This document shows, piece after piece, positions 34,093-41,821 of a stretch of DNA of 64,000 bases. Position 1 is the first letter of the stretch. Each line of letters opens with the position of its first letter. Made by a program: the position numbers and the translations under genes. Source of the DNA: JBBQWT01 sp038210375 (lineage in GTDB: Bacteria; Acidobacteriota; Terriglobia; Terriglobales; Acidobacteriaceae). The stretch spans positions 14,453-78,452 of the forward strand of contig JBBQWT010000017.1 in NCBI GenBank assembly GCA_038210375.1. The letters run 5' to 3'. Under the pieces are notes generated by a model. It was given only the letters and a program-made list of their open reading frames with translations. It searched no databases and was not told the DNA's origin.

Positions 34093-34891
34093 CACCCTCT
34101 CGCCTCTTGGCCTTGCCGCGAACATCGGACTGGGTTCGCGATGGCTCACGTCGCTGCCGCGCCACCTCGTACATCACCACCGCCGCCGCCACTGACACAT
34201 TTAGCGACGGCACCTTACCCAGCATGGGAATGGAAACCAGGAAGTCGCAGCGTTCGCGCACCAGTTGATGCAGCCCGTGTCCTTCGGCGCCCAGCACCAG
34301 AGCGCAATCCATGTTGTAGTCGATCAGGTCGTAGTCCTGGCGGCCTCGCTCATCGAGTCCCACGGTCCAGATGTTGCGGCGCTTCAATTCCTCCACGGTG
34401 CGGGCGACGTTGGTGATTCGCGCCACGGGAATATGCTCCGACGCCCCCGCCGATACCTTGGCCACCACCGCGGTAATGCCGGCGGCCCGGTTTTCCGGAA
34501 TCAGGATGCCATCGGCGCCGGCGCCATCGGCGGTACGGATCACCGCACCCAGGTTATGCGGATCCTCGACGCCATCGAGCACCACCACGAAGTGATGCCG
34601 GCCGCGCTTGTGAGCAAGAATTTCTTCGAGGTCGGCATATGATTTGGAGTTGGCCACCGCGAGCACACCCTGGTGGCCGCCGTTTCCCGCCAGCCTGGTG
34701 AGTTCCTCGCGACCCAGCGTGCGCACCGTAACTTTCGCCGCCCGGCAGCTCTCCATGATCTTGCGCAGCCGCGCGTCCTGGGCAGCCCGCGCCACGGCCA
34801 CATACTCCAGCCGTTGGGGGCGGGACTGCACCGCCTCGCTCACCGCGTGAATTCCGTAAATGACGTCCACTCCGAGACCGCCTTTTCTCAA
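34082..34891 (-). CDS. rlmB: SPOUT 2'-O-ribose rRNA methyltransferase (RlmB/TrmH family)
   Basis: 269 residues. Substrate-binding N-terminal domain (IYGIHAVSEAVQ, LGREELTRLAGNGGHQGVLA) and the SPOUT domain with all three motifs: LDGVEDPHNLGAVIRTA, LVLGAEGHGL and SIPMLGKVPSLNVSVAAAV. RlmB methylates the ribose of G2251 of 23S rRNA; other TrmH-family targets are not excluded. The TTG at 34891 lacks a clear ribosome site; GTG 34870, with AAGGCGG upstream, may be the true start. A basic, charged tail follows residue 245. Confidence 0.93.
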   Translation of the reverse strand: MRKGGLGVDVIYGIHAVSEAVQSRPQRLEYVAVARAAQDARLRKIMESCRAAKVTVRTLGREELTRLAGNGGHQGVLAVANSKSYADLEEILAHKRGRHHFVVVLDGVEDPHNLGAVIRTADGAGADGILIPENRAAGITAVVAKVSAGASEHIPVARITNVARTVEELKRRNIWTVGLDERGRQDYDLIDYNMDCALVLGAEGHGLHQLVRERCDFLVSIPMLGKVPSLNVSVAAAVVMYEVARQRREPSRTQSDVRGKAKRREGDGE

Positions 34892-34894
34892 TGC

Positions 34895-34900
34895 TAAACT
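34895..34900 (+). promoter_or_regulatory. -10-like box of the thiolase gene, 6 nt from its ATG
   Basis: TAAACT (34895-34900) then GAATTT and the ATG at 34907, with no Shine-Dalgarno. The divergent rlmB start is only 15 bp away, leaving little room for a leader. Confidence 0.4.
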
Positions 34901-34906
34901 GAATTT

Positions 34907-36082
34907 ATGAACGATGTCTTTATCGTTTCCGCGGTGCGTACCCCAATCGGCAAGTTTGGCGGCGCCCTGGCGTCGCTCTCCGCAGTCGATCTGGGCGTGG
35001 TGGCGTCACAGGCGGTGATCGCCCGCGCCGGCATTGCCGCCGCCCAAGTCAGCGAAGTGATTTTCGGAAATGCGCGGCAGGCCGGTGGTGGGCCCAATCC
35101 CGCGCGGCAGATTTCCATTCGCAGCGGGGTCCCTCAGGAAGTGTCAGCCTATACGGTGAACAAGGCATGCGCGTCGGGAATGCAAGCCATCGCCCTCGCC
35201 TGGCGGGAGCTGGCCATGGGCAGTCACGAATGCATGCTAGCGGGTGGGATCGAATCTATGTCCCGGCTGCCCTACTATCTCGACGGCGCGCGCTTTGGCT
35301 ACCGGCTGGGAAACCAACCGCTGGTGGACGGCATGTATCGCGACGGCTTCTTTTGTCCGCTGGCTGACATGCTCATGGGAGAAACGGCCGAAGTCCTGGC
35401 CGAACAGTACAAGATCGACCGCGAAGAGCAGGATGCGTATGCGCTACGCTCGCAGCAACGGGCGGAGCGCGCCATCAAGGCGGGCCGCTTTCGCGACGAG
35501 ATTGCGCCGGTCACGATCGAAACTAAAAAAGGCCCGCAGGTTGTGGATACCGACGAGCATCCCTTCACCGGCGCCACCCTGGAAAAGCTGGAGAAGCTGC
35601 CCGCGGTGTTTTCCAAGACCGGAACCGTCAGCGCGGGAAACTCATCGGGCATCACCGACGGCGCTGCCGCCCTGGTGCTGGCTACAGAAAGCTTTGTCCG
35701 CCGCAACAATCTGAAGCCGCTGGTAAAAATCCTGGGCGCCGCCTCCGCCGGAGTGGATCCGCGCACCATGGGAATCGGACCCGTGCCCGCCATGCGCAAA
35801 CTCGAAGAAAAATTCCGGGTTCGCGATTTTTCCTTGATCGAGCTCAACGAAGCCTTCGCTGCCCAGGTCATCGCCTGCGACCGCGAGCTGCACCTCGACC
35901 CCGAAAAACTAAATGTGAACGGCGGAGCGATCGCCCTGGGACATCCCATCGGGTGCACTGGGGCCCGCATCACGGTTACCCTGATCCACGAAATGCTTAA
36001 GCGCCGCGCCCCTCGGGGTGCCGCCACCCTGTGCGTAAGCGGCGGCATGGGGATGGCGCTGGCGCTGGAAAATGCACAATAA
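34907..36082 (+). CDS. Acetyl-CoA C-acyltransferase (thiolase)
   Basis: 391 residues, standard thiolase length. Nucleophilic Cys88 in NKACASGMQ, catalytic His in NGGAIALGHPIGCTGAR and the second Cys in TLCVSGGMGMA. Condenses two acetyl-CoA to acetoacetyl-CoA or cleaves 3-ketoacyl-CoA. The size and motifs favour the biosynthetic acetoacetyl-CoA thiolase (AtoB/PhaA) over the FadA type, but no PHB or fatty-acid genes are next to it. Divergent from rlmB. Confidence 0.94.
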   Translation: MNDVFIVSAVRTPIGKFGGALASLSAVDLGVVASQAVIARAGIAAAQVSEVIFGNARQAGGGPNPARQISIRSGVPQEVSAYTVNKACASGMQAIALAWRELAMGSHECMLAGGIESMSRLPYYLDGARFGYRLGNQPLVDGMYRDGFFCPLADMLMGETAEVLAEQYKIDREEQDAYALRSQQRAERAIKAGRFRDEIAPVTIETKKGPQVVDTDEHPFTGATLEKLEKLPAVFSKTGTVSAGNSSGITDGAAALVLATESFVRRNNLKPLVKILGAASAGVDPRTMGIGPVPAMRKLEEKFRVRDFSLIELNEAFAAQVIACDRELHLDPEKLNVNGGAIALGHPIGCTGARITVTLIHEMLKRRAPRGAATLCVSGGMGMALALENAQ

Positions 36083-36096
36083 TCGCGCTTCGTCCT

Positions 36097-36102
36097 ATAC
36101 TG
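36097..36102 (+). promoter_or_regulatory. -10 box of the LytTR regulator gene
   Basis: TATACT nine nt before the ATG at 36112, with TGCACA (36073-36078) 18 bp upstream. No Shine-Dalgarno is visible between them. Confidence 0.45.
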
Positions 36103-36111
36103 AACACTCAC

Positions 36112-36903
36112 ATGCCACTTTCCGCGCTGATCGTCGATGACGAGCAACTGGCCCGCGATGAGCTCAGCTTCCTGCTGAAATCGGTGGAGGGCGTCGAAGT
36201 TGTGGCCCAGGGCAAGAACGGCGTGGACGCCATCAACCTGGTGCGTGAACACTCGCCCGACCTGGTTTTCCTCGATATCCAGATGCCTGGACTCGATGGC
36301 TTCGGAGTGATCAAGAAATTACTCGACCGCAAGATCGCCCTGCCCCAGATCGTGTTCACCACTGCCTTCGATCAGTATGCGGTGAAGGCCTTTGAAGTGA
36401 ACGCCGTGGATTACCTGCTGAAACCCTTCGACAAGAAACGGGTTGCCCAGTCGGTGCAGAGGGCGTTGAAGAAGTTGACCACGGATGCGGTTTCCGGCGA
36501 CCAGCGCTTTGAAAGCCTGGTCAAAATGCTGGAAGCGCAGGCTCCGCCGCCTCAGCCGGCGTCGCAAAGCTCGAAAATTCTGCTGCGCGCCGGCGGGCGC
36601 CTGATGCTGGTCGATCAAAAAGACATCGCCTTCGCGTCCATTGAGGACGGCGTGATCACCGTGGTGGCCAACACCCTTGAAGGCCAGGCCAACTGCCGCA
36701 CCCTTGAGGAATTGTTGAGAGGCCTCGATCCCGGCACCTTCTGGCGCGCTCACCGCGGGTTCGTGGTGAACATCAATCGCATCAAGGAGGTCGTCCCCTG
36801 GTTCAAAAGTTCCTACCGCTTGCGCATGGACGACCGCAAGTCCACCGAGATCCCGGTAAGCCGGTCCCAAACCCGGCGCCTGCGCGAACTGTTCGGCCTG
36901 TAA
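36112..36903 (+). CDS. LytTR-family response regulator
   Basis: 263 residues from ATG 36112. Receiver domain with acidic pair (VDDEQLARDE), phospho-acceptor Asp in DLVFLDIQMPGLDGF, and KPFDKKR with its Lys. A short linker leads to a LytTR DNA-binding domain (WRAHRGFVVNINRIKEVVPWFKSSYRLRMDDRKSTEIPVSRSQTRRLRELFGL). No partner kinase is adjacent. An upstream TGCACA with an 18-bp spacer to TATACT (36097-36102) gives a promoter ending 9 nt before the ATG. Confidence 0.93.
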   Translation: MPLSALIVDDEQLARDELSFLLKSVEGVEVVAQGKNGVDAINLVREHSPDLVFLDIQMPGLDGFGVIKKLLDRKIALPQIVFTTAFDQYAVKAFEVNAVDYLLKPFDKKRVAQSVQRALKKLTTDAVSGDQRFESLVKMLEAQAPPPQPASQSSKILLRAGGRLMLVDQKDIAFASIEDGVITVVANTLEGQANCRTLEELLRGLDPGTFWRAHRGFVVNINRIKEVVPWFKSSYRLRMDDRKSTEIPVSRSQTRRLRELFGL

Positions 36904-37290
36904 GTGGCGGCTTCGTCTGGAAGAAACCCACAACCGGCTCATGAGCCCGCTTCGCCTGGAACAAGCCCTGCTATTCGCCCTATGAAGCGCCGCTTAGCCT
37001 GAAAGAAATTGTCATTCCGAGCGAAGCCGAGGAACCTTTTGTTTCCCTGACGCAACCACAACAACCCTCCACAGCCGCACACTCAAGGAATCGGCGCCCA
37101 GGTTTTACGCGTAGCCTGCCTTTGACTTTTCTGCGCGGCAATACAAAACCCCGAATACTGCGCGCTAACGAAGTCGTCCGTTCAAACCAGATTAGCGCCA
37201 AGCATGCGTCCGGCGATTACCCCGGTAACTGGCGCACACTCCACACGAATGCGATAACTGAGCGTACGGTTTCGCTGATTTTGTGCAATG
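36904..37290. other. Gene-free stretch between LytTR regulator and purS
   Basis: No gene. Three imperfect copies of a CGCTT-GCCTG-AA unit (starting about 36906, 36945 and 36987, roughly 40 bp apart) are followed by a fragment of the GTCATTC-type repeat (37011-37040). Nothing else recognisable up to the purS promoter. Confidence 0.6.
37011..37040 (+). repeat. Fragment of the GTCATTC-type intergenic repeat
   Basis: GTCATTCCGAGCGAAGCCGA followed by GGAACC. Related to the copies at 40280-40325, 40456-40501 and 57971-58016 but lacking their long GC hairpin. Confidence 0.55.
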
Positions 37291-37296
37291 TATAAT
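37291..37296 (+). promoter_or_regulatory. -10 box of purS
   Basis: Perfect TATAAT with the ATG 12 nt downstream (37309). No Shine-Dalgarno; the gap is filled by the palindrome CGGTTCAACCG (37297-37307). No good -35 is seen. Confidence 0.5.
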
Positions 37297-37308
37297 CGGT
37301 TCAACCGC

Positions 37309-37563
37309 ATGAAAGCTTACGTCTATGTCACCTTAAAAAAGACCGTGCTCGATCCCCAGGGCAAGACCATTCAGGCGGCGCTCGGCAAGATGGGGTATCG
37401 CGGCGTTTCCGATGTGCGCCAGGGAAAATATTTTGTGCTCACCATGGGCGACGCCGGGGATAAGCCTTCGGAGAGTGCGCTGCGGACCGAAGTTGAACGC
37501 ATTGCTCGCGAGGTTTTGACCAACCCGGTTATTGAAGAATTTACTTATTCTCTCGAACAGTAA
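37309..37563 (+). CDS. purS: Phosphoribosylformylglycinamidine synthase subunit PurS
   Basis: 84 residues, typical PurS size, with KAYVYVTLKKTVLDPQGKTIQAALGKMGY, the KYFVLTM strand and the C-terminal NPVIEEFTYSL. PurS bridges PurL and PurQ in the fourth step of purine synthesis. Unusually, neither purL nor purQ is adjacent; glmS follows after 18 nt. Both use glutamine amide nitrogen, but a functional reason for the pairing is not evident. The start at ATG 37309 matches the family N-terminus. Confidence 0.92.
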   Translation: MKAYVYVTLKKTVLDPQGKTIQAALGKMGYRGVSDVRQGKYFVLTMGDAGDKPSESALRTEVERIAREVLTNPVIEEFTYSLEQ

Positions 37564-37581
37564 TTCCACGGGAAATTTCCT

Positions 37582-39453
37582 ATGTGCGGAATCGTTGGTT
37601 ACATCGGCAACAAGCGCGTGGTCCCGGTCATCCTCGACGGGTTGAAGCGCCTGGAATATCGCGGCTATGACTCCGCCGGCATCGCGGTCGCGGGCGACGG
37701 CGAGGGCCTGCAGATCCGCCGCGCCGAAGGCAAACTGCGCAATCTCGAAGAAGTCATCCGCCTGCAGCCTCTCCAGGGCACTTACGGCATCGGACACACC
37801 CGCTGGGCCACCCACGGTCGTCCCACGGAAGAGAATGCCCATCCCCACCGGGATTGCACCGGTAACGTCGTGGTAGTGCACAACGGCATCGTGGAGAACT
37901 ATCTTTCCCTCAAGAAGCAGTTGATCTCCGAAGGCCACAAGTTCGTCACCGAGACCGATACCGAGGTCATCGCTCACCTGATCGAGAAGCACATGAAGAC
38001 CCCCAACGGCACGCAGCCTGCTCTCGAGGATGCGGTACGCAAGACCGTGAAGGTGATTACCGGAGTCTTCGCGCTGGCGGTGATCAACGCCTTGGAGCCC
38101 AATAAGATCGTGGCCGCCCGCAACGGACCGCCGGCGGTGATCGGCCTGGGCAAGGATGAATATTTTGTGGCTTCCGATATACCCGCCATTCTTTATCACA
38201 CCCGCGATATCTTCTTTCTCGCGGATGGGGACATCGCGGTAATTACACCCAGCGGCGTGCAGCTCACCGACTTCAGCGGCAAGCCCATGGTGCGCCAGGT
38301 GCAGCACATCACCTGGGACCCGATCATGGCCGAAAAGGGCGGATTCAAGCACTTCATGCTCAAGGAAATTTACGAGCAGCCGCGGGCGGTGCGTGACACT
38401 ACCTTGGGTAGGGTTTCGCTCGATTCCGGAAAGATTTTTCTGGAGCAGATGGATGTAAGCCCGGAAAATTTTCGCGCCGCGCGCAAGCTTAACATCGCCG
38501 CCTGCGGCACCAGTTGGCACGCCGCCCTGGCCGGCAAGTTCATGATCGAGCGCCTGGCGCGCCTGCCGGTGGAAGTCGATTATGCCAGCGAATGGCGCTA
38601 TCGTGATCCCATCATCAATCCCGACGACCTGACCCTGCTCATTACCCAGTCAGGCGAGACCGCCGACACCATCGCGGCGCAACGTGAAGCCCAGAAGAAG
38701 GGCTCGAAGACCCTGGCCATCTGCAACGTGGTCGGTTCGATGATTGCGCGCGAGGCCAGCGGCACCATCTATACCCATGCCGGACCGGAAATTGGCGTGG
38801 CCTCCACCAAAGCCTTCACCGCGCAGCTCACCGCCTTGTTCATCTTTACCCTGTACCTGGCGGAGATCAGGGGAACGCTTTCCGCCGAGGAGTCGCGAAA
38901 ATTAATCAGCGAACTGAGCCTCGTGCCCGGCAAGCTGGAGACCTTGCTGGGACATGACGAGCAGTGCGAAACCCTGGCGCGCCAGTATTCCCGGGCCCAG
39001 GATTTCCTGTTTCTCGGCCGCGGCATCCACTATCCCATCGCGCTCGAAGGCGCGCTCAAGCTCAAGGAAATTTCCTATATCCACGCCGAAGGCTATCCCG
39101 CGGGAGAGATGAAGCACGGACCCAACGCACTGATCGATGAGAATCTGCCGGTGGTGATCCTGGCAACGTGCGATCGCGACGACCCTGACTCGGTGCAGCG
39201 CTACGAGAAGACGATGTCCAACGTGAAAGAAGTGAAGGCGCGCTCCGGCAAGGTGCTGGCGATTGCCACCGAGGGCGATGAGGAAATCAAGGATGCCGCG
39301 GACCACGTAATCTACGTGCCGCCGTCGCCTGAATTGCTGGCGCCCATTCTCGAGATCGTGCCGTTGCAGTTGCTGGCCTATCACATCGCCATTCGCCGCG
39401 GTTGCGATGTTGATCAGCCGCGAAACCTGGCCAAATCGGTCACCGTGGAGTAG
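37582..39453 (+). CDS. glmS: Glutamine-fructose-6-phosphate aminotransferase
   Basis: 623 residues. Class II glutaminase domain with nucleophilic Cys2 (MCGIVGYIGNK), GYDSAGIAV and HTRWATHG; two SIS sugar-isomerase domains (ACGTSWHAALAGKFMIE, TQSGETADT; GRGIHYPIALEGALKLKEISYIHAEGYPAGEMKHGP); and the end DQPRNLAKSVTVE. Makes glucosamine-6-phosphate for peptidoglycan and LPS. Full length with every motif intact. No ribozyme-like leader is seen in the 18-nt gap, as expected outside Firmicutes. Confidence 0.97.
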   Translation: MCGIVGYIGNKRVVPVILDGLKRLEYRGYDSAGIAVAGDGEGLQIRRAEGKLRNLEEVIRLQPLQGTYGIGHTRWATHGRPTEENAHPHRDCTGNVVVVHNGIVENYLSLKKQLISEGHKFVTETDTEVIAHLIEKHMKTPNGTQPALEDAVRKTVKVITGVFALAVINALEPNKIVAARNGPPAVIGLGKDEYFVASDIPAILYHTRDIFFLADGDIAVITPSGVQLTDFSGKPMVRQVQHITWDPIMAEKGGFKHFMLKEIYEQPRAVRDTTLGRVSLDSGKIFLEQMDVSPENFRAARKLNIAACGTSWHAALAGKFMIERLARLPVEVDYASEWRYRDPIINPDDLTLLITQSGETADTIAAQREAQKKGSKTLAICNVVGSMIAREASGTIYTHAGPEIGVASTKAFTAQLTALFIFTLYLAEIRGTLSAEESRKLISELSLVPGKLETLLGHDEQCETLARQYSRAQDFLFLGRGIHYPIALEGALKLKEISYIHAEGYPAGEMKHGPNALIDENLPVVILATCDRDDPDSVQRYEKTMSNVKEVKARSGKVLAIATEGDEEIKDAADHVIYVPPSPELLAPILEIVPLQLLAYHIAIRRGCDVDQPRNLAKSVTVE

Positions 39454-39496
39454 CGCTCCGCGAGAGATAGAATTATCATTCTGCGGCGCCCCCCCC

Positions 39497-40204
39497 ATGG
39501 CCACCTTCCCCAGTCAAGGCAAGCACATCACGATTGAGCCTCTGTACCCCCAGGGGATGCCTCATTCCCAAGCCGGCCCGGTGCATCCCGAGGCGGCCAG
39601 TGGCATCGTCGCCGGAGATTCACATCCCGCGGTCATGGTGGTGCACGGCTCCGGCGGCGGACATTCATCCATTAGCCGCTACTCTCCCATGCTGGCCCGT
39701 TTCGGTTACGCCGTGTTTGTGGTGCGCTATTTCGAGAGCACCGGAACCGGATATGCCAGCCCTTCAGCAACCCGCCAGCACTTCAAGACCTGGGTGCAGA
39801 CTTTGTCCGACGCCATTGACTTCATGGGAGCGCAACCGTCCGTGGACAAGAAGCGCATCGGATTGCTGGGCCTTTCATTAGGCGGCTACCTCTCGATGGC
39901 GCTGGCCTCCACCGACCGCAGGGTAAAAGCGGTGGTAAATATCTTCGGCGGATTTCCCGAGCCCTACGCATCCGCGGTGATCGCCATGCCGCCAACCTTG
40001 GTCCTCCACGGGGACGCCGACCCGGTGGTCTCGGTGTCAGAGGCCTACAAGGCCGAAGCAACCTTGAAAGCCATCAAGGCGCGCCACGAGGTGAAGATCT
40101 ATCCCGGCCTGGGACACGCATTTGATCCGGTGCACGCCGTCGATGCGTCGCAGAGGATCTTGTCATTCCTGTCGAGGTATTTGAAGGCCGGGGCTTCGCA
40201 GTGA
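39497..40204 (+). CDS. Dienelactone-hydrolase-like alpha/beta hydrolase
   Basis: 235 residues from ATG 39497; the longer open frame upstream lies within the end of glmS. Oxyanion strand VMVVHGSGGG, nucleophile elbow GLSLGG (Ser127), acid in LHGDADPVV and His in YPGLGHAFD give a complete triad. In true dienelactone hydrolases the nucleophile is Cys in GYCxGG; Ser here points to a general esterase of the same fold. No signal peptide. Substrate unknown. Confidence 0.87.
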   Translation: MATFPSQGKHITIEPLYPQGMPHSQAGPVHPEAASGIVAGDSHPAVMVVHGSGGGHSSISRYSPMLARFGYAVFVVRYFESTGTGYASPSATRQHFKTWVQTLSDAIDFMGAQPSVDKKRIGLLGLSLGGYLSMALASTDRRVKAVVNIFGGFPEPYASAVIAMPPTLVLHGDADPVVSVSEAYKAEATLKAIKARHEVKIYPGLGHAFDPVHAVDASQRILSFLSRYLKAGASQ

Positions 40205-40279
40205 GGCCGACGGCGAGCTGGATGTCGTCCTCGCGCCAGCGCGGTTATTTGAACCGCGTGGAGGCAATCCCCCAACCGG

Positions 40280-40325
40280 GTCATTCTGACGACCCCCGGC
40301 CTTATCGGAGTGAGGAAGAATCCCT
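40280..40325 (+). repeat. GTCATTC-type intergenic repeat, left arm
   Basis: GTCATTCTGACGACCCCCGG then CTTATCGGAGTGAGGAAGAA and TCCCT. Inverted partner at 40456-40501; same family as 57971-58016. Confidence 0.8.
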
Positions 40326-40455
40326 ACCCTCGGCACACTCTTAGCTCACCCGATGGTTCATCTCCGGCGAATACTGACCACCTTACGTTGCGGTTGCGGG
40401 CGACTGATTTTTGACTAAGGACGAAAAAAAACGAGGGAAATATTTGTCGCACATT

Positions 40456-40501
40456 AGGGGTCCTTCCTCACCCCGATAACGTCGGGGGTCGTCAGGATGA
40501 C
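40456..40501 (-). repeat. GTCATTC-type intergenic repeat, right arm
   Basis: Reverse complement begins GTCATCCTGACGACCCCCGA and ends GAGGAAGGACCCCT, nearly identical to 40280-40325. The two arms face each other across about 130 bp. Confidence 0.8.
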
Positions 40502-40585
40502 ACCGCGGAAGAGCGAGGATGAAATGACATGCGGCAATCTTGCCGCCGTGGAGGAAGTTTCTGGCTCAATTCACTTCTCGTCACA

Positions 40586-40640
40586 GCGGCTGAAAGCCGC
40601 AATTCTTAGGTGCATCGATTCAGCGGCCTGAAGGCCGCTG
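40586..40640. repeat. Pair of REP-like palindromes
   Basis: GCGGCTGAAAGCCGC (40586-40600) and CAGCGGCCTGAAGGCCGCTG (40621-40640, perfect 8-bp stem, TGAA loop). Similar hairpins about 35 bp apart with the same loop suggest a BIME-like pair. Confidence 0.75.
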
Positions 40641-40681
40641 CTTCCACCGAAGAGCAATAACTAAATCCTTCTCTGCACTCC

Positions 40682-40755
40682 TGATGTGACATGGAGGCAT
40701 TCTTACCCTCTGCGGAGGAAGTTTCTGAACCCAACCCAATTCATCTCTCGTCACT
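40682..40755 (+). repeat. Direct repeat adjoining the HDAC stop codon
   Basis: Shares GGAGGAAGTTTCTG, CAATTCA and CTCGTCAC with 40528-40584 in the same order, with short indels. It abuts the minus-strand stop codon of the HDAC gene at 40757. Confidence 0.65.
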
Positions 40756-40756
40756 C

Positions 40757-41743
40757 TTACTTCCTCGCAAACACTTCCCTGGCGGCGGCCACCGTATTAC
40801 AATGGATGGTCACCGTATCTTCCACCCGCCGCGCATACCCGCCGGCAAACGTGACCATCACCGGAATGCCCCTGGCTTGCGCCACCCGAAACATGAGCTC
40901 ATCCCGTTGCTTCAATCCTTCGATAGTCAGCTTTAATCCGCCCAGCTGGTCGTCGCGATAAGGGTCGGCCCCGGCGATATAACAAATCAGGTCGGGCGAG
41001 AAATTTCGCAGTCCCGAGCTCAAAGCGTTATCCAGCCAGTGCAGGTATTCATCATCGCCGGTTCCATCGGGCAGATTTACGTCAATCGACGACGGCGGCT
41101 TGATCGCCGGATAATTGTGCTGCTGGTGCAAGGAGATGGTGAAGACTTCATCTTCGCTCTCGGCGGTGTCTGCATGAACATCCGCGGTGCCCGGCAAGTC
41201 GGATGGCAATAGCGCGGATGGACGCCGCCGCGGCGCGAATATGGCCGCCGTGCCATTGCCGTGGTGGACGTCGCAATCCACGGTCATGGCGCGTCTGATC
41301 TTCTTATCTTTCTGCATTCTGCGGATGGCCACGGCCACATCGTGAATCATGCAAAAGCCTTCCCCGTGTCCGGGAAACGCGTGGTGAAAGCCGCCGCCCA
41401 GGTTGAAGGCCACCGATTCGGCAAGCGCCTTCCCGGCGGCCAGGATCGAGCCTCCAGCGGCCAGCCAGAACGCGCGCACTAACGCCTGCGAATAGGGCAC
41501 CTCCATCAGGGCCTGCGCCTGCGGCGACAGTGTCCCGTCTTTCAGGCTGCCTACGTACTGCGGCGTATGGACCCGCAGGATATCGTCGTCACTGGCCGGT
41601 TGCGGCGCCAGAAAGTCCGCAGGCTCCGCCACCTGTGTATCGAGCAAGCGCTGGTGGATGAGCCGGTATTTCTGCGCCGGAAAAACGTGGGGCCCGATGG
41701 GCAGATGGTAGTCGTCGCTGTAAACCAGTTTAAAGGGCAGCAT
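40757..41743 (-). CDS. Histone-deacetylase family protein (class IV-like)
   Basis: 328 residues. Zinc-dependent deacetylase core: NLGGGFHHAFPGHGEGFCMIHDVAVA with the paired His, VDCDVHHGNGTAAIF with metal-binding Asp and His, ICYIAGADPYRDDQLGGL with the second Asp, and VTFAGGYAR. The size and GGGFHHA context favour class IV / HDAC11-like bacterial members. Bacterial relatives deacetylate acetyl-lysine or acetylpolyamines; an AcuC role is possible but there is no acu operon. Ends convergent with the hydrolase gene. Confidence 0.92.
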   Translation of the reverse strand: MLPFKLVYSDDYHLPIGPHVFPAQKYRLIHQRLLDTQVAEPADFLAPQPASDDDILRVHTPQYVGSLKDGTLSPQAQALMEVPYSQALVRAFWLAAGGSILAAGKALAESVAFNLGGGFHHAFPGHGEGFCMIHDVAVAIRRMQKDKKIRRAMTVDCDVHHGNGTAAIFAPRRRPSALLPSDLPGTADVHADTAESEDEVFTISLHQQHNYPAIKPPSSIDVNLPDGTGDDEYLHWLDNALSSGLRNFSPDLICYIAGADPYRDDQLGGLKLTIEGLKQRDELMFRVAQARGIPVMVTFAGGYARRVEDTVTIHCNTVAAAREVFARK

Positions 41744-41821
41744 CTTTCATCCTTGGTTGCGCCACTTTCTTACCCATTCCGCGCCAGCGCCTCCCCGAAT
41801 CAAGCCGGTCATCGCCGCGGT

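Larger units (their letters stand above)
40205..40756. other. Gene-free, repeat-dense stretch between hydrolase and HDAC genes
   Basis: No gene. Contains an inverted pair of approximately 46-bp repeats (40280-40325 and 40456-40501), two REP-like palindromes (40586-40600 and 40621-40640), and two direct copies of a block of about 65-75 bp (about 40528-40584 and 40682-40755). Both neighbouring genes end here (convergent), so the stretch may also serve in termination. Confidence 0.75.

Noticed and set aside
36980..37201. 73-residue minus-strand frame before purS
   Set aside because: Its end translates the GTCATTC-type repeat, and no ribosome site or conserved pattern is visible.
37564..37581. 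glmS ribozyme or riboswitch leader
   Set aside because: Only 18 nt separate purS and glmS, far too short.
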